64,000 nucleotides of DNA from Fusibacter_C sp942493125 (GTDB taxonomy: Bacteria > Bacillota > Clostridia > Peptostreptococcales > Acidaminobacteraceae). Numbering within the stretch: the first letter of the stretch is position 1; each line of letters starts with the position of its first letter. A program made the translations under genes and the position numbers. The notes below the pieces were generated by a model, which ran no database searches, was not told the DNA's origin, and saw nothing but the letters and a program-made list of their open reading frames with translations. Location of the stretch: the NCBI GenBank assembly GCA_942493125.1, contig OW818667.1, forward strand, positions 1,860,001 through 1,924,000. The letters are read 5' to 3'. Below are positions 32,798-41,948 of this stretch, one piece after another.

Positions 32798-33645
32798 CCG
32801 TGATTCGATTGACTGAGGGATCTTTCAAGATTTGTCATAAACGTCTCGAGGTCCTCGCCAAGATATTCGACGATGCCATAGTGCAAGGCGATTTTGAGGT
32901 CTGTTCCAAAGGCATAGGCTGCAATATCGCTCTGAATGACTTCAGCAATGGACACTGCAATCTCTTTAGGCGTCTTTGGAAAGATGACCATGAACTGTTC
33001 AATGCGGTATCTACCAAGTATGTCAGTCTCGCGTAGCCTATCCTTTAAAATGTCGGCAGTTCGTATCAGCACGTAATCGCCAAAGGGATGGCCTTCAACC
33101 GTATTGATGGTCATAAAATCGTCGATTTCAAAGAGGGCTACAGTGAGAAATTGTGTGTTGGCGCGCACGGCGTCCATTTCACTCACAAGCCTTGCGTCCA
33201 TCCCCATTCGGTTAAGCGTATGTGTCAGGTGATCCGTATATGCTGGGTTATTGTCAATCGGTCCCGCATCTCTTTCGGCTTCGATTGCTTTAAGCTTGCC
33301 TTCCGTCACATCGAAAGTGATTCCCGCTGCGATTAGTGGCTTCCCATTGTCATCGCGCATCGTCACGTCGCACTTGTCTTGAAACCAGCGGAACCCACCG
33401 TATTTTGTGCGGATTCTATACATCACATCAAAGCTGTCTGATTCGCCTTGAATGATCGCCAATATCGCATCTCTTACGGCTGGATAATCCTCTATATATA
33501 TTTTTTCTGTGAAAAAAGCATAAGTCACACGATCCGGAAATTCATCGTCATCGTATCCCAAAGCGCTCATTTTAAGTGGGCTAAAGTTTATCAAATGCGT
33601 TTCGATATCCCAAGTCCAATTCCCAAGATTTTTTGAATGAGTCAT
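32776..33645 (-). CDS. PAS domain protein with degenerate GGDEF domain
   Basis: 289 residues from the ATG at 33645, with GGGGG upstream. Residues 1-115 are a PAS/PAC domain (WTWDIETHLINFSPLKMSALGYDDDEF, then RIRTKYGGFRWFQDKCDVT). Residues about 130-285 have the GGDEF fold pattern (DHLTHTLNRMGMDARL, ALFEIDDFMTINTVEGHPFGDYVL), but the active-site motif is YRIEQF in place of GGDEF. It should not synthesise c-di-GMP; it may bind nucleotide or act by protein contacts. It stands alone. Confidence 0.85.
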   Translation of the reverse strand: MTHSKNLGNWTWDIETHLINFSPLKMSALGYDDDEFPDRVTYAFFTEKIYIEDYPAVRDAILAIIQGESDSFDVMYRIRTKYGGFRWFQDKCDVTMRDDNGKPLIAAGITFDVTEGKLKAIEAERDAGPIDNNPAYTDHLTHTLNRMGMDARLVSEMDAVRANTQFLTVALFEIDDFMTINTVEGHPFGDYVLIRTADILKDRLRETDILGRYRIEQFMVIFPKTPKEIAVSIAEVIQSDIAAYAFGTDLKIALHYGIVEYLGEDLETFMTNLERSLSQSNHGMNGIRI

Positions 33646-33712
33646 GTTGCCCCCGTTTTCTAAATAATTCCATAATGTGAATCGTTTACCTGATTTCATT
33701 ATATCATAAAAT

Positions 33713-35662
33713 TTATTCAGTAATGATGCGTTTTCCTTTATTGAAGGTCCACCCTAAGAACAATGAAGTGGCAAAAATGATGGCCAACTGCCAACTCTGA
33801 AGCATAAAGCTCTCTGGCATAAACAGTGCGAAGCTGTTGTTCAGTAGGTGTAGCACCATCGATGGGAAAATGGAGCGCGTCTTAACAGCGGTATATCCAA
33901 AGGCTAGTCCAAGGGCGAACGTCGGTACGAGCCTTACAAAATCCAGATGGACGATGGCAAAAGCAATCGCTGTCAAGATGATGGCCCATTTTGCGCCAAA
34001 TGCTTTTTCAAGCGGTCTGAGCGCAAACCCTCTAAATAAGATTTCCTCACAGATAGCAGGCGTCAACGCGATAAATAAAAACTGCTTCCATGTGGACCAC
34101 CCTTGTAGCTGATCTTGTAGCTCGACCAAAGTTGGCACCTCAGTGACAAATCCAGAAATCAAAACTTGATAGAGCATGGACAATGAAAGTGCCGCTATCC
34201 AGAAGCTGATCCCAGGTAAAATACCTCGGCTGTCAGGTGCATTAATACCTATGGATGTCTTTAATGCCGCTTTCAAGTACCAGATCAGGAGCAACGGCGC
34301 CAACATAAACACGCCGTATTGACTGATGTAAAAGACACCTTCAAACGTCAGATAATTTGGCAATATCACGCTAAGATTGATATAGAGCACTATGATGACC
34401 GCGAGTCCCATAAAGACGTCAGCCGCTTCTATGGTCTCTCTTTGTTTGATTTTCTTTCTTTGAAGTCTAAAGGAAAGCTCTTTTCCAGATCCGAACAAGA
34501 TTTTCTCCGTCGTGAACACCTTAAACATAAAGGCGAGGCTCATCACAGCAAACAGCAAATTGACGAAGAATGCGATGGAAAAGAAACCGAAGTCAAAGCG
34601 ATTGATTAAAGCTTCTTTGATGAGAAGTGTGGCATTGAGAATTGGAATCATGCTGAACATCGTGTTCAGTTCGATGCCCGGCGTCGTCGCGACATATGCG
34701 GGTACCATGAACAAGAAGACGAGCGGTGTCACATAGGCACCAGATTCTTTATAACTGCTTGCAAACATGCCAACTGCTATACTGAGACCCGATCCGATAA
34801 ACAGAAGCGGAATCAATGTCAAGAATATGCTGATAAACAGCTTTGGCGACAATGTAAACCCGAGCGCGTTCATATCCACAAAGAGCGGCATCATCAGATA
34901 GACGCCAATCAGTATAAATGCCATGGAAGCGACCGAGAACAAGATGCATGAAAACAACTTGCCCATTACCATCTCCACGCGTGTAAGCGGGACTGAAAGA
35001 AGCGTTTCCAAAGTTTCAGATTCCTTCTCTGCCGTCGTCAGCTCCGTAGAAAAGTTGATGATCATCATCATCGTGTACAAAACGAGCACGAGTGGTAAAA
35101 TACCAGCGAGATTGCGGCCAGTTACCTCTTCTTTGCTGGCCATATCGGAGGCGACAAGTTCTACAGAGGTTGATTTTTTGATATCGACGCCTTCTTCATT
35201 CAGGAGATTATCCCTTTCCGCTTCGGCAAACACATCGAGCACTTCCATGACGCGTTCACTTGCCCTTGTACCGGATGATCGTCCAAAATCGTATTTGAGT
35301 ATAAATGCATGCCCATCTTCCGCTTTATCATATTCCAAAACCAGATCGACCTTTCGGTCTGCGATGGCCTGGTCCAAACCTTCGGGTATGTCTGAAGTCT
35401 CAATCATATCGATGTGGTCTGCGTTTTTTTCAAAGAGCCAGGTTAATGCTGTGGGAAGCGATTCGCTATTTGCATTGTCATAATAGATGAGGCTTGCCGT
35501 TTCGGCTGTCGTTGCCTCCGTTTTATCTGAAAAATAAGTGTAGCCATAAATCAAAATCGGCAACAAGATAAATGGCGCGATCAGACCAAATAGAATGCGT
35601 TTATTTCTAAGCAAAACGCGAGATTCTTTTTCGATGATTTTTAAGATGCGACTTATGTTCAT
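33713..35662 (-). CDS. ABC-2 permease fused to a CPBP intramembrane protease
   Basis: 649 residues. Residues 1-about 400 are a NatB-like ABC-2 permease (first helix at 22-45, a 130-residue extracellular domain, then five helices including GKLFSCILFSVASMAFILIG). Residues about 410-649 are a CPBP/Abi membrane protease with EEILFRGFALRPLEKAFG and HLLNNSFALF, the Glu-Glu...Arg and His motifs. The start overlaps the stop of the upstream permease by four bases. The fusion with an exporter permease is known in Firmicutes. The transported substrate and protease target are unknown. Confidence 0.88.
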   Translation of the reverse strand: MNISRILKIIEKESRVLLRNKRILFGLIAPFILLPILIYGYTYFSDKTEATTAETASLIYYDNANSESLPTALTWLFEKNADHIDMIETSDIPEGLDQAIADRKVDLVLEYDKAEDGHAFILKYDFGRSSGTRASERVMEVLDVFAEAERDNLLNEEGVDIKKSTSVELVASDMASKEEVTGRNLAGILPLVLVLYTMMMIINFSTELTTAEKESETLETLLSVPLTRVEMVMGKLFSCILFSVASMAFILIGVYLMMPLFVDMNALGFTLSPKLFISIFLTLIPLLFIGSGLSIAVGMFASSYKESGAYVTPLVFLFMVPAYVATTPGIELNTMFSMIPILNATLLIKEALINRFDFGFFSIAFFVNLLFAVMSLAFMFKVFTTEKILFGSGKELSFRLQRKKIKQRETIEAADVFMGLAVIIVLYINLSVILPNYLTFEGVFYISQYGVFMLAPLLLIWYLKAALKTSIGINAPDSRGILPGISFWIAALSLSMLYQVLISGFVTEVPTLVELQDQLQGWSTWKQFLFIALTPAICEEILFRGFALRPLEKAFGAKWAIILTAIAFAIVHLDFVRLVPTFALGLAFGYTAVKTRSIFPSMVLHLLNNSFALFMPESFMLQSWQLAIIFATSLFLGWTFNKGKRIITE

Positions 35663-36855
35663 TTGCTGTCACCTCCAAAAATCATGCGATCGTTCTTAAA
35701 CACGAGGTTCATAAAGACGACGGCCAGTAAGGCGACACCCATGTTGATGACAAACACCTGAATGATGTAAAGCCATGGGTAGCTGCCGAGGAAGGCTTCC
35801 TTCATGAGCATCATAGCGTTGGTGATCGGCAAGGCGTAGATGAGTGCGCTGCCTTCGAGATTGGGAATTAGGAAAATATAAGTTAAGCCCATGAGCGCGA
35901 TAAGTGCCACTGAGGCATAGGATTGCGATTCTTGATACGTTCTCGCAAACATGCCAATGCCAATGAAGAGTGCGCTGCACATGATCATGATCGGAATCAA
36001 CTGGAAAAATAAGAACAATAGCGTTCCAAAAGTTATCGTGAGATGAATTTCTTCAAAACTGCTCGAAATTAAAACGATGAGCGGGAACATGGACAGTATG
36101 TTGATACCGCCGCTGATGAGTCCAACCGTGGTGCAGGCGAACAGCTTTCCAGTGATGATCTCGTAGCGACGAATCGGTGCGGAAAATATCGTTTCAAGCG
36201 TTGCACGCTCTTTTTCACCAGCACTTAAATCCGATGAGAGTATGTTCGTGCCCACGATGCCATAAAGGACAATAATAAAGGGCAAAACCATCCCCATAAT
36301 CATGGATGCAAAGCGCGAATCGCCTTCACCCATAATGTCCTCATGATCGATGACTACCATATTGTCATAGGCCTCCAAGAGACCCAGTGACTTGAGCTCA
36401 CTTGTTCTAAGGGATTCAAGGTATTCATCGTAAATATCTGATACGGCATCATACGCCCTGTTGCTATAATCAAAATTTGAATGGTAATTAAACACATAGG
36501 CTGTGTTGTTATCGACGTCTGTATTCGAGCTATCCGCTTCTGTGCGTGCATGTAGATAGCCACCTACTTCGTCAAAGTTTAATGCGGCAATCTCATCCGC
36601 TGTCAGACCTTTTCTGCTTACATTCAATTGTTCACTTTCATCGAGTTTAACATATAGAGCTTCTTCAACCAGTTCATCCACATAGATTTGGAGGACTTCC
36701 TGATCGTTGCTCGAAGACACGAGATTCATGACACCGATCAAAAAAATCATAAATATAGGATAGATCAGAATTGGCAAGAAAAGTGTAATCAACGCTTTTT
36801 TATCGCGAAAGAACGTGAGCATCTCCTTTTTGAAAACCATCATAATTTTATTCAT
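35659..36855 (-). CDS. ABC-2 permease (NatB-like)
   Basis: 398 residues. A first membrane helix at 18-42, an extracellular domain of about 130 residues and five further helices, with the typical LSSDLSAGEKERATLETIFSAPIRRYEIITGKLFA coupling segment. It is homologous to the N-terminal half of the next protein, and the two likely form a heterodimer with the ATPase encoded upstream. The start overlaps the ATPase stop by eight bases. Exporters of this class move Na+ or peptides/lipids; the substrate is not clear. Confidence 0.9.
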   Translation of the reverse strand: MNKIMMVFKKEMLTFFRDKKALITLFLPILIYPIFMIFLIGVMNLVSSSNDQEVLQIYVDELVEEALYVKLDESEQLNVSRKGLTADEIAALNFDEVGGYLHARTEADSSNTDVDNNTAYVFNYHSNFDYSNRAYDAVSDIYDEYLESLRTSELKSLGLLEAYDNMVVIDHEDIMGEGDSRFASMIMGMVLPFIIVLYGIVGTNILSSDLSAGEKERATLETIFSAPIRRYEIITGKLFACTTVGLISGGINILSMFPLIVLISSSFEEIHLTITFGTLLFLFFQLIPIMIMCSALFIGIGMFARTYQESQSYASVALIALMGLTYIFLIPNLEGSALIYALPITNAMMLMKEAFLGSYPWLYIIQVFVINMGVALLAVVFMNLVFKNDRMIFGGDSK

Positions 36856-37597
36856 TCTGCATCGCCTCGCTGTCTATATAGTGCAAGAAAATATCGCGAA
36901 TATTGTCTTTTCCCGTTTTCTCCTTAAGACTTTCAAGTGACCCTGTTTCAATCAGTCGTCCTTTGTGAATCAGACCAATTCGATCACAAAGTGCATCGGC
37001 CTCTTCCATATAATGCGTTGAGAAGATGATGGTTTTGCCGTTTTGTTTTTCCTTGAGGATAAAGTCTATGATGCTTCGGCTCGTGAGGATATCAAGACCA
37101 AGTGTTGGCTCGTCCAAGATGTAGACATCTGGATCGTGGATGAGACATCGTGCGATGGATGTCTTTTGAACTTGACCCGTAGAGAGCTTTTCAATCACTT
37201 TATTTCTAAAAGGCACCATATCCAGACTCTCTAGTATGCGCTCGATGCGTCGATTGAGTTCATTTTTTTCAATGCCGTAGAAGCTGCCAAAGAATTTCAT
37301 CGTTTCAACTGGTGTCAATTTTTTATATAGCTTCGTGTTTCCAGATAAAAAGCCAATGGATTTCTTCACATTTTCAGGATCTGTTGAAACGTCAAAGCCG
37401 TTGATTTGAACACTGCCTTCCGTTGGGCTCATGATCGTCGACATGATGCGAAGCAGCGTCGTTTTACCTGCGCCATTTGGACCTAAAAGACCGAATATTT
37501 CTCCCTTTTCAATGGCCAAATTGACATCTTTGACGGCGTAGACGTCGCCAGCTTTTTTATCGTGAAACACTTTAGAAACGTTGTTGATCTTTATCAT
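36848..37597 (-). CDS. ABC transporter ATP-binding protein (NatA-like)
   Basis: 249 residues. Walker A is GPNGAGKTT (around residue 38), the signature LSTGQVQKTSIARCL is a variant of LSGGQ, Walker B is DVYILDEPTLGLD and the H loop is STHYMEE. It is the first gene of a three-gene operon with two ABC-2 permeases, one with a protease fusion. GGAGGAC precedes the ATG. Confidence 0.94.
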   Translation of the reverse strand: MIKINNVSKVFHDKKAGDVYAVKDVNLAIEKGEIFGLLGPNGAGKTTLLRIMSTIMSPTEGSVQINGFDVSTDPENVKKSIGFLSGNTKLYKKLTPVETMKFFGSFYGIEKNELNRRIERILESLDMVPFRNKVIEKLSTGQVQKTSIARCLIHDPDVYILDEPTLGLDILTSRSIIDFILKEKQNGKTIIFSTHYMEEADALCDRIGLIHKGRLIETGSLESLKEKTGKDNIRDIFLHYIDSEAMQNE

Positions 37598-37630
37598 ATT
37601 GTCCTCCTACGATTGTTATAAATAATGTCT

Positions 37631-39580
37631 CTATTTTATCAACTTCCATATGCGTAACGCTTCAGCCACAGACCACGCCTGTGCCGAACAACCACGCTGC
37701 GCATGCGGCTCGCCACCTTCAAAAATCTCTGAAATGCTGCCGTGTATGCCTTCGTCCAGGTGTGTAAACAGCACCTCTAAATTGGCCTTGACGATTGAAC
37801 GGTCATGGAATGTCTTTAAATGCGCTTCGAGGTATGGCCCAATCAGCCAACCCCAAGCTGTGCCTCTATGATATGCGCCATCTCGACTGAGAAGATCGCC
37901 TTCATACGTCTTATTGAAATTTTTATCCTCACGTCTTAGTGTCAACAGTCCATAAGGCACTTTGAAATGCTTCGTGACGTAATTGACGACGGCTTTCCAG
38001 TGCCTTTCTTCCAGCACGGGATACGGCAAACTCACGGCAAAGATCATATTCGGTCTAGGGATATCCACTGGCTCACCATCGATGATAAAGTCGTAAAGAT
38101 TTTGATCCTTTGCGTTCCAAAAGGCATCGTTGAAGGACTGCTTAACTTGCCCTAGCAACGCTTCAAAATCCACTTCCATCGCTTCGTTGCCGATGTTCAG
38201 ATGCTTGGTCAGCTTGTTCATGATCGCAAGGGCGTTATACCACAGCGCGTTGATTTCTACTGCCTTGCCATGTCTCGGCGTGACGACCCAACCGTTCACT
38301 TTGACGTCCATCCATGTAAGCTGTGTCATTTCATTGCCCGAGCTGAGTAGACCATCTGTATCCATAAAGATGTCGTTGATTGTACCTTGTAGATGATGGT
38401 TTAAGATTTGCATCAATCGAGGATAAAGGCGTCTGATCGCGTCGAGATCGCCAGTGGCTTCATAGTATGCGTTCACGGCATTGAAAAGCCAAAGTGTGCC
38501 ATCTGAAGTGTTATACATCGGCGCTTCGCCCTCATCAGGGAAATTGTTAGGAATGATGCCCATATAGGCCATCTCTATGAAGCCTTCGATCATCTGAAGT
38601 GCTTCCTCACTGCGTCCCGTTGCAAGCGTCAAGCCCGGAATCGAGATCATCGTATCGCGTCCCCAATCGCTAAACCACGGATAACCTGCGATGATGCTCA
38701 TCTTTCCAGTTGTTTTCCGGTACACGATAAAGTCATCTGCCGCCTGAACAAGCCGTCTGAGCGTCACATCTTCTGAAGAAGCTGTTGCACCTGCACGCTC
38801 CATCAATTGTTCGTAACGTACGATACGGTTCGTAAACACGGCATCCGCAGGCTGGAAGTCTGCCGTTATGTTGATCAGCAAATCAATTACATGTTTGCCT
38901 TTTTGAAGTTCCAATGCAAATACACCCAATATGACGTGCGCCTCTTTATCTGGATACCCGCGTTGCGTCTCTATCGGGTAATAGCTCTCTGGTGTATTTT
39001 CGTGGCGCGGCTCAAAAGAAAGTAGCCCTTCGTCTACGCCTTCAACTTTCAAGTAAACGCTTTTCCCCTTTGCCTCTGCGAATAAGATGCGCTCTTCCAT
39101 ATCATATGACGCACGATAATCTTCAATATTGGCTGTTAAGGCGTCGTGATGGTCTCTAAAATTGAACCAAGGTGTCAACTCAAGTGTCGCGTCCAACTTT
39201 GAGTCAATCTCATAGCGTACCGCTAAAAGATTGGTTCCATAAGCCATGGCAATCGAACGCGTCACACTTATGTCTGGTGTGTTCAATTGAAAAGCCTGAC
39301 TGATTACGCCTTCATGTTTGTAGTTGGCAAAATGCGTCTCCGTTTCAGGGTTCCCGGTAACGTTTTCATAGGTTAATGGATAACGCTGACCTGCTACTTC
39401 AAATACTTCTTCTATTTTGGATATCAAATGCATTCTCTCAATCGGTGGGTTGTAGCTCACTGTATATAAACTATGATATTTGCGGCAATTGACTTGGTCG
39501 AGCGTTGAAAAGCTATAACCGCCAAGTCCGTTGGTCATCAAGTACTCATGATTCATAATCTCGTAAATCGACTTTTTCAT
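37631..39580 (-). CDS. glycogen debranching enzyme (amylo-alpha-1,6-glucosidase, GDE family)
   Basis: 649 residues. The N-terminal domain begins with YLMTNGLGGYSFSTLDQVNCRKYHSL, the hallmark of archaeal/bacterial GDE. The C-terminal (alpha/alpha)6 barrel includes SIIAGYPWFSDWGRDTMISIPGL, with the catalytic acid, and YHRGTAWGWLIGPYLEA. It removes alpha-1,6 branches from glycogen or branched dextrins in the cytoplasm. AAGGAG precedes the ATG. The inositol-monophosphatase-like gene lies 18 bases upstream and may be cotranscribed. Confidence 0.93.
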   Translation of the reverse strand: MKKSIYEIMNHEYLMTNGLGGYSFSTLDQVNCRKYHSLYTVSYNPPIERMHLISKIEEVFEVAGQRYPLTYENVTGNPETETHFANYKHEGVISQAFQLNTPDISVTRSIAMAYGTNLLAVRYEIDSKLDATLELTPWFNFRDHHDALTANIEDYRASYDMEERILFAEAKGKSVYLKVEGVDEGLLSFEPRHENTPESYYPIETQRGYPDKEAHVILGVFALELQKGKHVIDLLINITADFQPADAVFTNRIVRYEQLMERAGATASSEDVTLRRLVQAADDFIVYRKTTGKMSIIAGYPWFSDWGRDTMISIPGLTLATGRSEEALQMIEGFIEMAYMGIIPNNFPDEGEAPMYNTSDGTLWLFNAVNAYYEATGDLDAIRRLYPRLMQILNHHLQGTINDIFMDTDGLLSSGNEMTQLTWMDVKVNGWVVTPRHGKAVEINALWYNALAIMNKLTKHLNIGNEAMEVDFEALLGQVKQSFNDAFWNAKDQNLYDFIIDGEPVDIPRPNMIFAVSLPYPVLEERHWKAVVNYVTKHFKVPYGLLTLRREDKNFNKTYEGDLLSRDGAYHRGTAWGWLIGPYLEAHLKTFHDRSIVKANLEVLFTHLDEGIHGSISEIFEGGEPHAQRGCSAQAWSVAEALRIWKLIK

Positions 39581-39598
39581 AAAATGCTCCTTTTTCTT

Positions 39599-40378
39599 TT
39601 ATTGCAGTTGTTCAAGGATTGCGACAACTTCATTTAAAATCGTTTCATTGCCAGCGATGACAAGACCCTCTCCCGAAAAACCATGTCTCGCGCCAGACAG
39701 TCTATAGACTTTGCATCCAGCTTCGACAGCGAGCATCGTTCCCGGTGCAAGCTCCCATATGTTTTTTGAAAATATGATGTGGCAACCGTTCTTACCCGAT
39801 GCCACAAAAGCGAAGTCAACGGATGACGCGCCCTGTATGCGAACGCGCATGGCGCGTTCCACCATAGCACCTATGGCTTTAAGCTGAAAACCTCTCGATG
39901 ACGGATTGGATTTTGAAAAATCTCCAAATGTCACGATGGCCTTTGTCAGTGGCAACACCGGATCTATCTCAAGTTTCTTATCGCCCAGAAAAGCGCCTTT
40001 CCCTTTGACAGCATAGTACATTTCTTTGAGCTCTGGCAGAAAAATCAAACTGAAAATAGGTTCCTTTTCCACAAGCAAAGCGAGTTGTATGCCATAATAA
40101 GGGATGCTTTGCGTAAAATTGAGCGTCCCATCGATGGGGTCGCATACCCATGTTCTCTCCATCCCAAGTGTCTCGTGATTCTCTTCCTCGCCGATGAATC
40201 GATCATCTGGAAAGAGCGCTATAATCGCATCTTTAATTCGACGCTCCATGGCAAAATCAAGATCGGTCACGATGTCCTGTTTGCCCTTGTCATGCACTTC
40301 AAATACTTTATTGTTCAAAACCACCTCATAGGCGCTTTGTACGATTTGTTTAACACTGCCTATCCACTGATTGTTCAC
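39599..40378 (-). CDS. inositol monophosphatase family protein
   Basis: 259 residues. The metal-binding motifs of the Mg-dependent phosphatase family are present: GEEENHE, VCDPIDGTLNF and a C-terminal WELAPGTMLAVEAGC (the usual 'WD.A....I..EAGG' with Glu for Asp). Substrates in this family include myo-inositol-1-phosphate, fructose-1,6-bisphosphate and PAP. The start is GTG, supported by AGGAGAT at proper spacing. It is probably in an operon with the debranching enzyme, so a sugar phosphate substrate is possible. Confidence 0.85.
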   Translation of the reverse strand: MNNQWIGSVKQIVQSAYEVVLNNKVFEVHDKGKQDIVTDLDFAMERRIKDAIIALFPDDRFIGEEENHETLGMERTWVCDPIDGTLNFTQSIPYYGIQLALLVEKEPIFSLIFLPELKEMYYAVKGKGAFLGDKKLEIDPVLPLTKAIVTFGDFSKSNPSSRGFQLKAIGAMVERAMRVRIQGASSVDFAFVASGKNGCHIIFSKNIWELAPGTMLAVEAGCKVYRLSGARHGFSGEGLVIAGNETILNEVVAILEQLQ

Positions 40379-40579
40379 TTTTATCTCCTAGTTCATGACA
40401 TCACTTATATACCCAAAGTATACCACAATTTACCTATGTTTTTTAAAAACACTTGACACATAACGCTATATTTGATAAATTATTAACGAATAGACGTTTT
40501 GTAAATGAGAGCTCTCTTATTTATGAAGCATGCATCGTATTGGAATAAACAATTAACCTTAGAAAAAAGAGCAATCTGA

Positions 40580-40700
40580 TTTTGAAGGAGACATTTATAA
40601 AGATGCCAAGCGGGTGGGATTATGACCTTTTGCTTTGCGCCCCTGATAACTGCTTCTTAGGATCAACATTTGGATTGATCGGGAAGTTTTTAATTTTTTT
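40580..40700 (+). promoter_or_regulatory. structured leader with attenuator-like hairpin before hydE
   Basis: This gene-poor stretch (40379-40772) has two potential structures. GGGTG (about 40611) can pair with CGCCC (about 40638) to close a hairpin. CTTC...GATCAA (from 40654) pairs with TTGATC...GAAG (to 40686) and is followed by T5AAT8, an intrinsic terminator about 75 bases before the hydE start. The arrangement is that of an attenuated leader, but I recognise no known riboswitch family. Confidence 0.5.
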
Positions 40701-40716
40701 TGACTCAGAAAGTTGA
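40603..40716 (+). CDS. possible 37-residue small ORF in the hydE leader
   Basis: ATG at 40603 opens 37 codons (MPSGWDYDLLLCAPDNCFLG...), ending at TGA 40716. AAGGAG is 12 bases upstream, a long spacing. The reading frame runs through the terminator hairpin and T run, so it could be a leader peptide coupled to attenuation or a chance frame. There is no homology that I recognise. Confidence 0.25.
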   Translation: MPSGWDYDLLLCAPDNCFLGSTFGLIGKFLIFFDSES

Positions 40717-40772
40717 ACAATTTCGAACTGAATCATTTCGAATTGCAATTTTTATATTTGATGGAGGATTAC

Positions 40773-41858
40773 GTGGAGAGAATAAAGCGATTAATTGACA
40801 CATTGTTTGTAGAGGAAGATTTATCAGATGAAGGGTTACTGGAAATCATCGAAGGCATCGACGCAGAGACTGCCCCTTACCTATTTGGAAAAGCACTCGA
40901 GAAGAAATCACTCTATTATAAAGACACCGTTTTTATGCGCGGTCTCATCGAATTTACGAACTATTGCAAGCAAAACTGCAACTACTGTGGTATCCGTGGC
41001 AAAAATGACAAAGTCGACCGTTATAGACTCAGCAAAGAGATGATCATGAACTGCTGTGAAGAAGGCTATGAACTGGGCTATCGCACATTTGTCATGCAAG
41101 GCGGAGAGGATCCATTTTTCACGGATGACATCCTCGTGGATATCTTGACGACTATAAAAGCAAAATTTCCAGACTGCGCGATCACGTTATCTGTGGGCGA
41201 ACGCTCAAGAGAGAGCTATGCGGCGCTGAAAGCCGCTGGTGCAGACCGTTACCTCCTTAGACACGAGACGGCGACAAAAGCGCTCTACGAATCACTGCAT
41301 CCAGGAATGAGCTTTGAAAATAGGCGCGAATGCCTCTACACACTCAAAGAGCTTGGCTACCAAGTTGGTGCGGGCTTCATGGTAGGGTTACCAAACCAAA
41401 CACCTGCAGATCTCGTCGCAGACCTAAGATTTATCAAAACGTTGAAGCCTGAAATGGTGGGCATCGGTCCTTATATTCCACACGATGATACACCACTCAA
41501 AGGCGCTACTGGTGGCACAGTGGAAGAAACGCTCATCATGGTATCACTTGCGAGACTTTTATTACCACAAGCACTCTTGCCATCGACGACCGCTATGGGC
41601 ACACTCGATCCAAAAGGCCGCGAAAAAGCATTGAAGGCCGGTGCCAATGTCGTCATGCCAAACCTTTCACCTACGGACGTGAGAGAGAAATACGAGCTTT
41701 ACAAGGACAAGATCTGTACGGGTGACGAAGCGGCGCATTGCCGTCAATGTATCGAAGGCCGTATCAAGAGCTCTGGCTTCAGAGTGGATATGGGTCGTGG
41801 CGATCACGCGTCTATCGCGATTCCAGATGAGGCGAACACCGTTCAAATTAAAATCTGA
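40773..41858 (+). CDS. hydE: [FeFe]-hydrogenase maturase HydE (radical SAM)
   Basis: About 361 residues if it starts at GTG 40773, which has GGAGG five bases upstream; earlier in-frame starts (ATG 40761, TTG 40713) lack a site. The radical-SAM motif is CKQNCNYC (CX3CX2C), followed by GYRTFVMQGGEDP for SAM binding and GVGFMVGLPNQT-like residues of the BATS barrel. HydE acts with HydF and HydG to build the diiron subcluster of [FeFe]-hydrogenase. Neither partner nor a hydrogenase is in this window. Confusion with the related PylB or BioB is possible, but the sequence order best fits HydE. Confidence 0.9.
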   Translation: MERIKRLIDTLFVEEDLSDEGLLEIIEGIDAETAPYLFGKALEKKSLYYKDTVFMRGLIEFTNYCKQNCNYCGIRGKNDKVDRYRLSKEMIMNCCEEGYELGYRTFVMQGGEDPFFTDDILVDILTTIKAKFPDCAITLSVGERSRESYAALKAAGADRYLLRHETATKALYESLHPGMSFENRRECLYTLKELGYQVGAGFMVGLPNQTPADLVADLRFIKTLKPEMVGIGPYIPHDDTPLKGATGGTVEETLIMVSLARLLLPQALLPSTTAMGTLDPKGREKALKAGANVVMPNLSPTDVREKYELYKDKICTGDEAAHCRQCIEGRIKSSGFRVDMGRGDHASIAIPDEANTVQIKI

Positions 41859-41867
41859 CAAAAAAAC

Positions 41868-41913
41868 AAAACAGCTCTTGATGCGATCATATCGCGTCAA
41901 AGAGCTGTTTTTT
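41868..41913. terminator. terminator of hydE
   Basis: AAAACAGCTCTT pairs with AAGAGCTGTTTTTT and encloses GATGCGAT/ATCGCGTC; it also serves the convergent gene at 41949. Confidence 0.88.
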
Positions 41914-41948
41914 ATTCTAATTGGTTTTATATTTTAACTGGTTTATCC

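Noticed and set aside
34923..35483. 186-codon frame opposite the permease-protease gene
   Set aside because: Antisense to a strongly supported gene, low-complexity Ser/Thr-rich product and no start signal.
40580..40700. hydE leader as a c-di-GMP, SAM or TPP riboswitch
   Set aside because: The conserved core sequences of these classes were looked for and not found; only generic hairpins and a terminator are visible.
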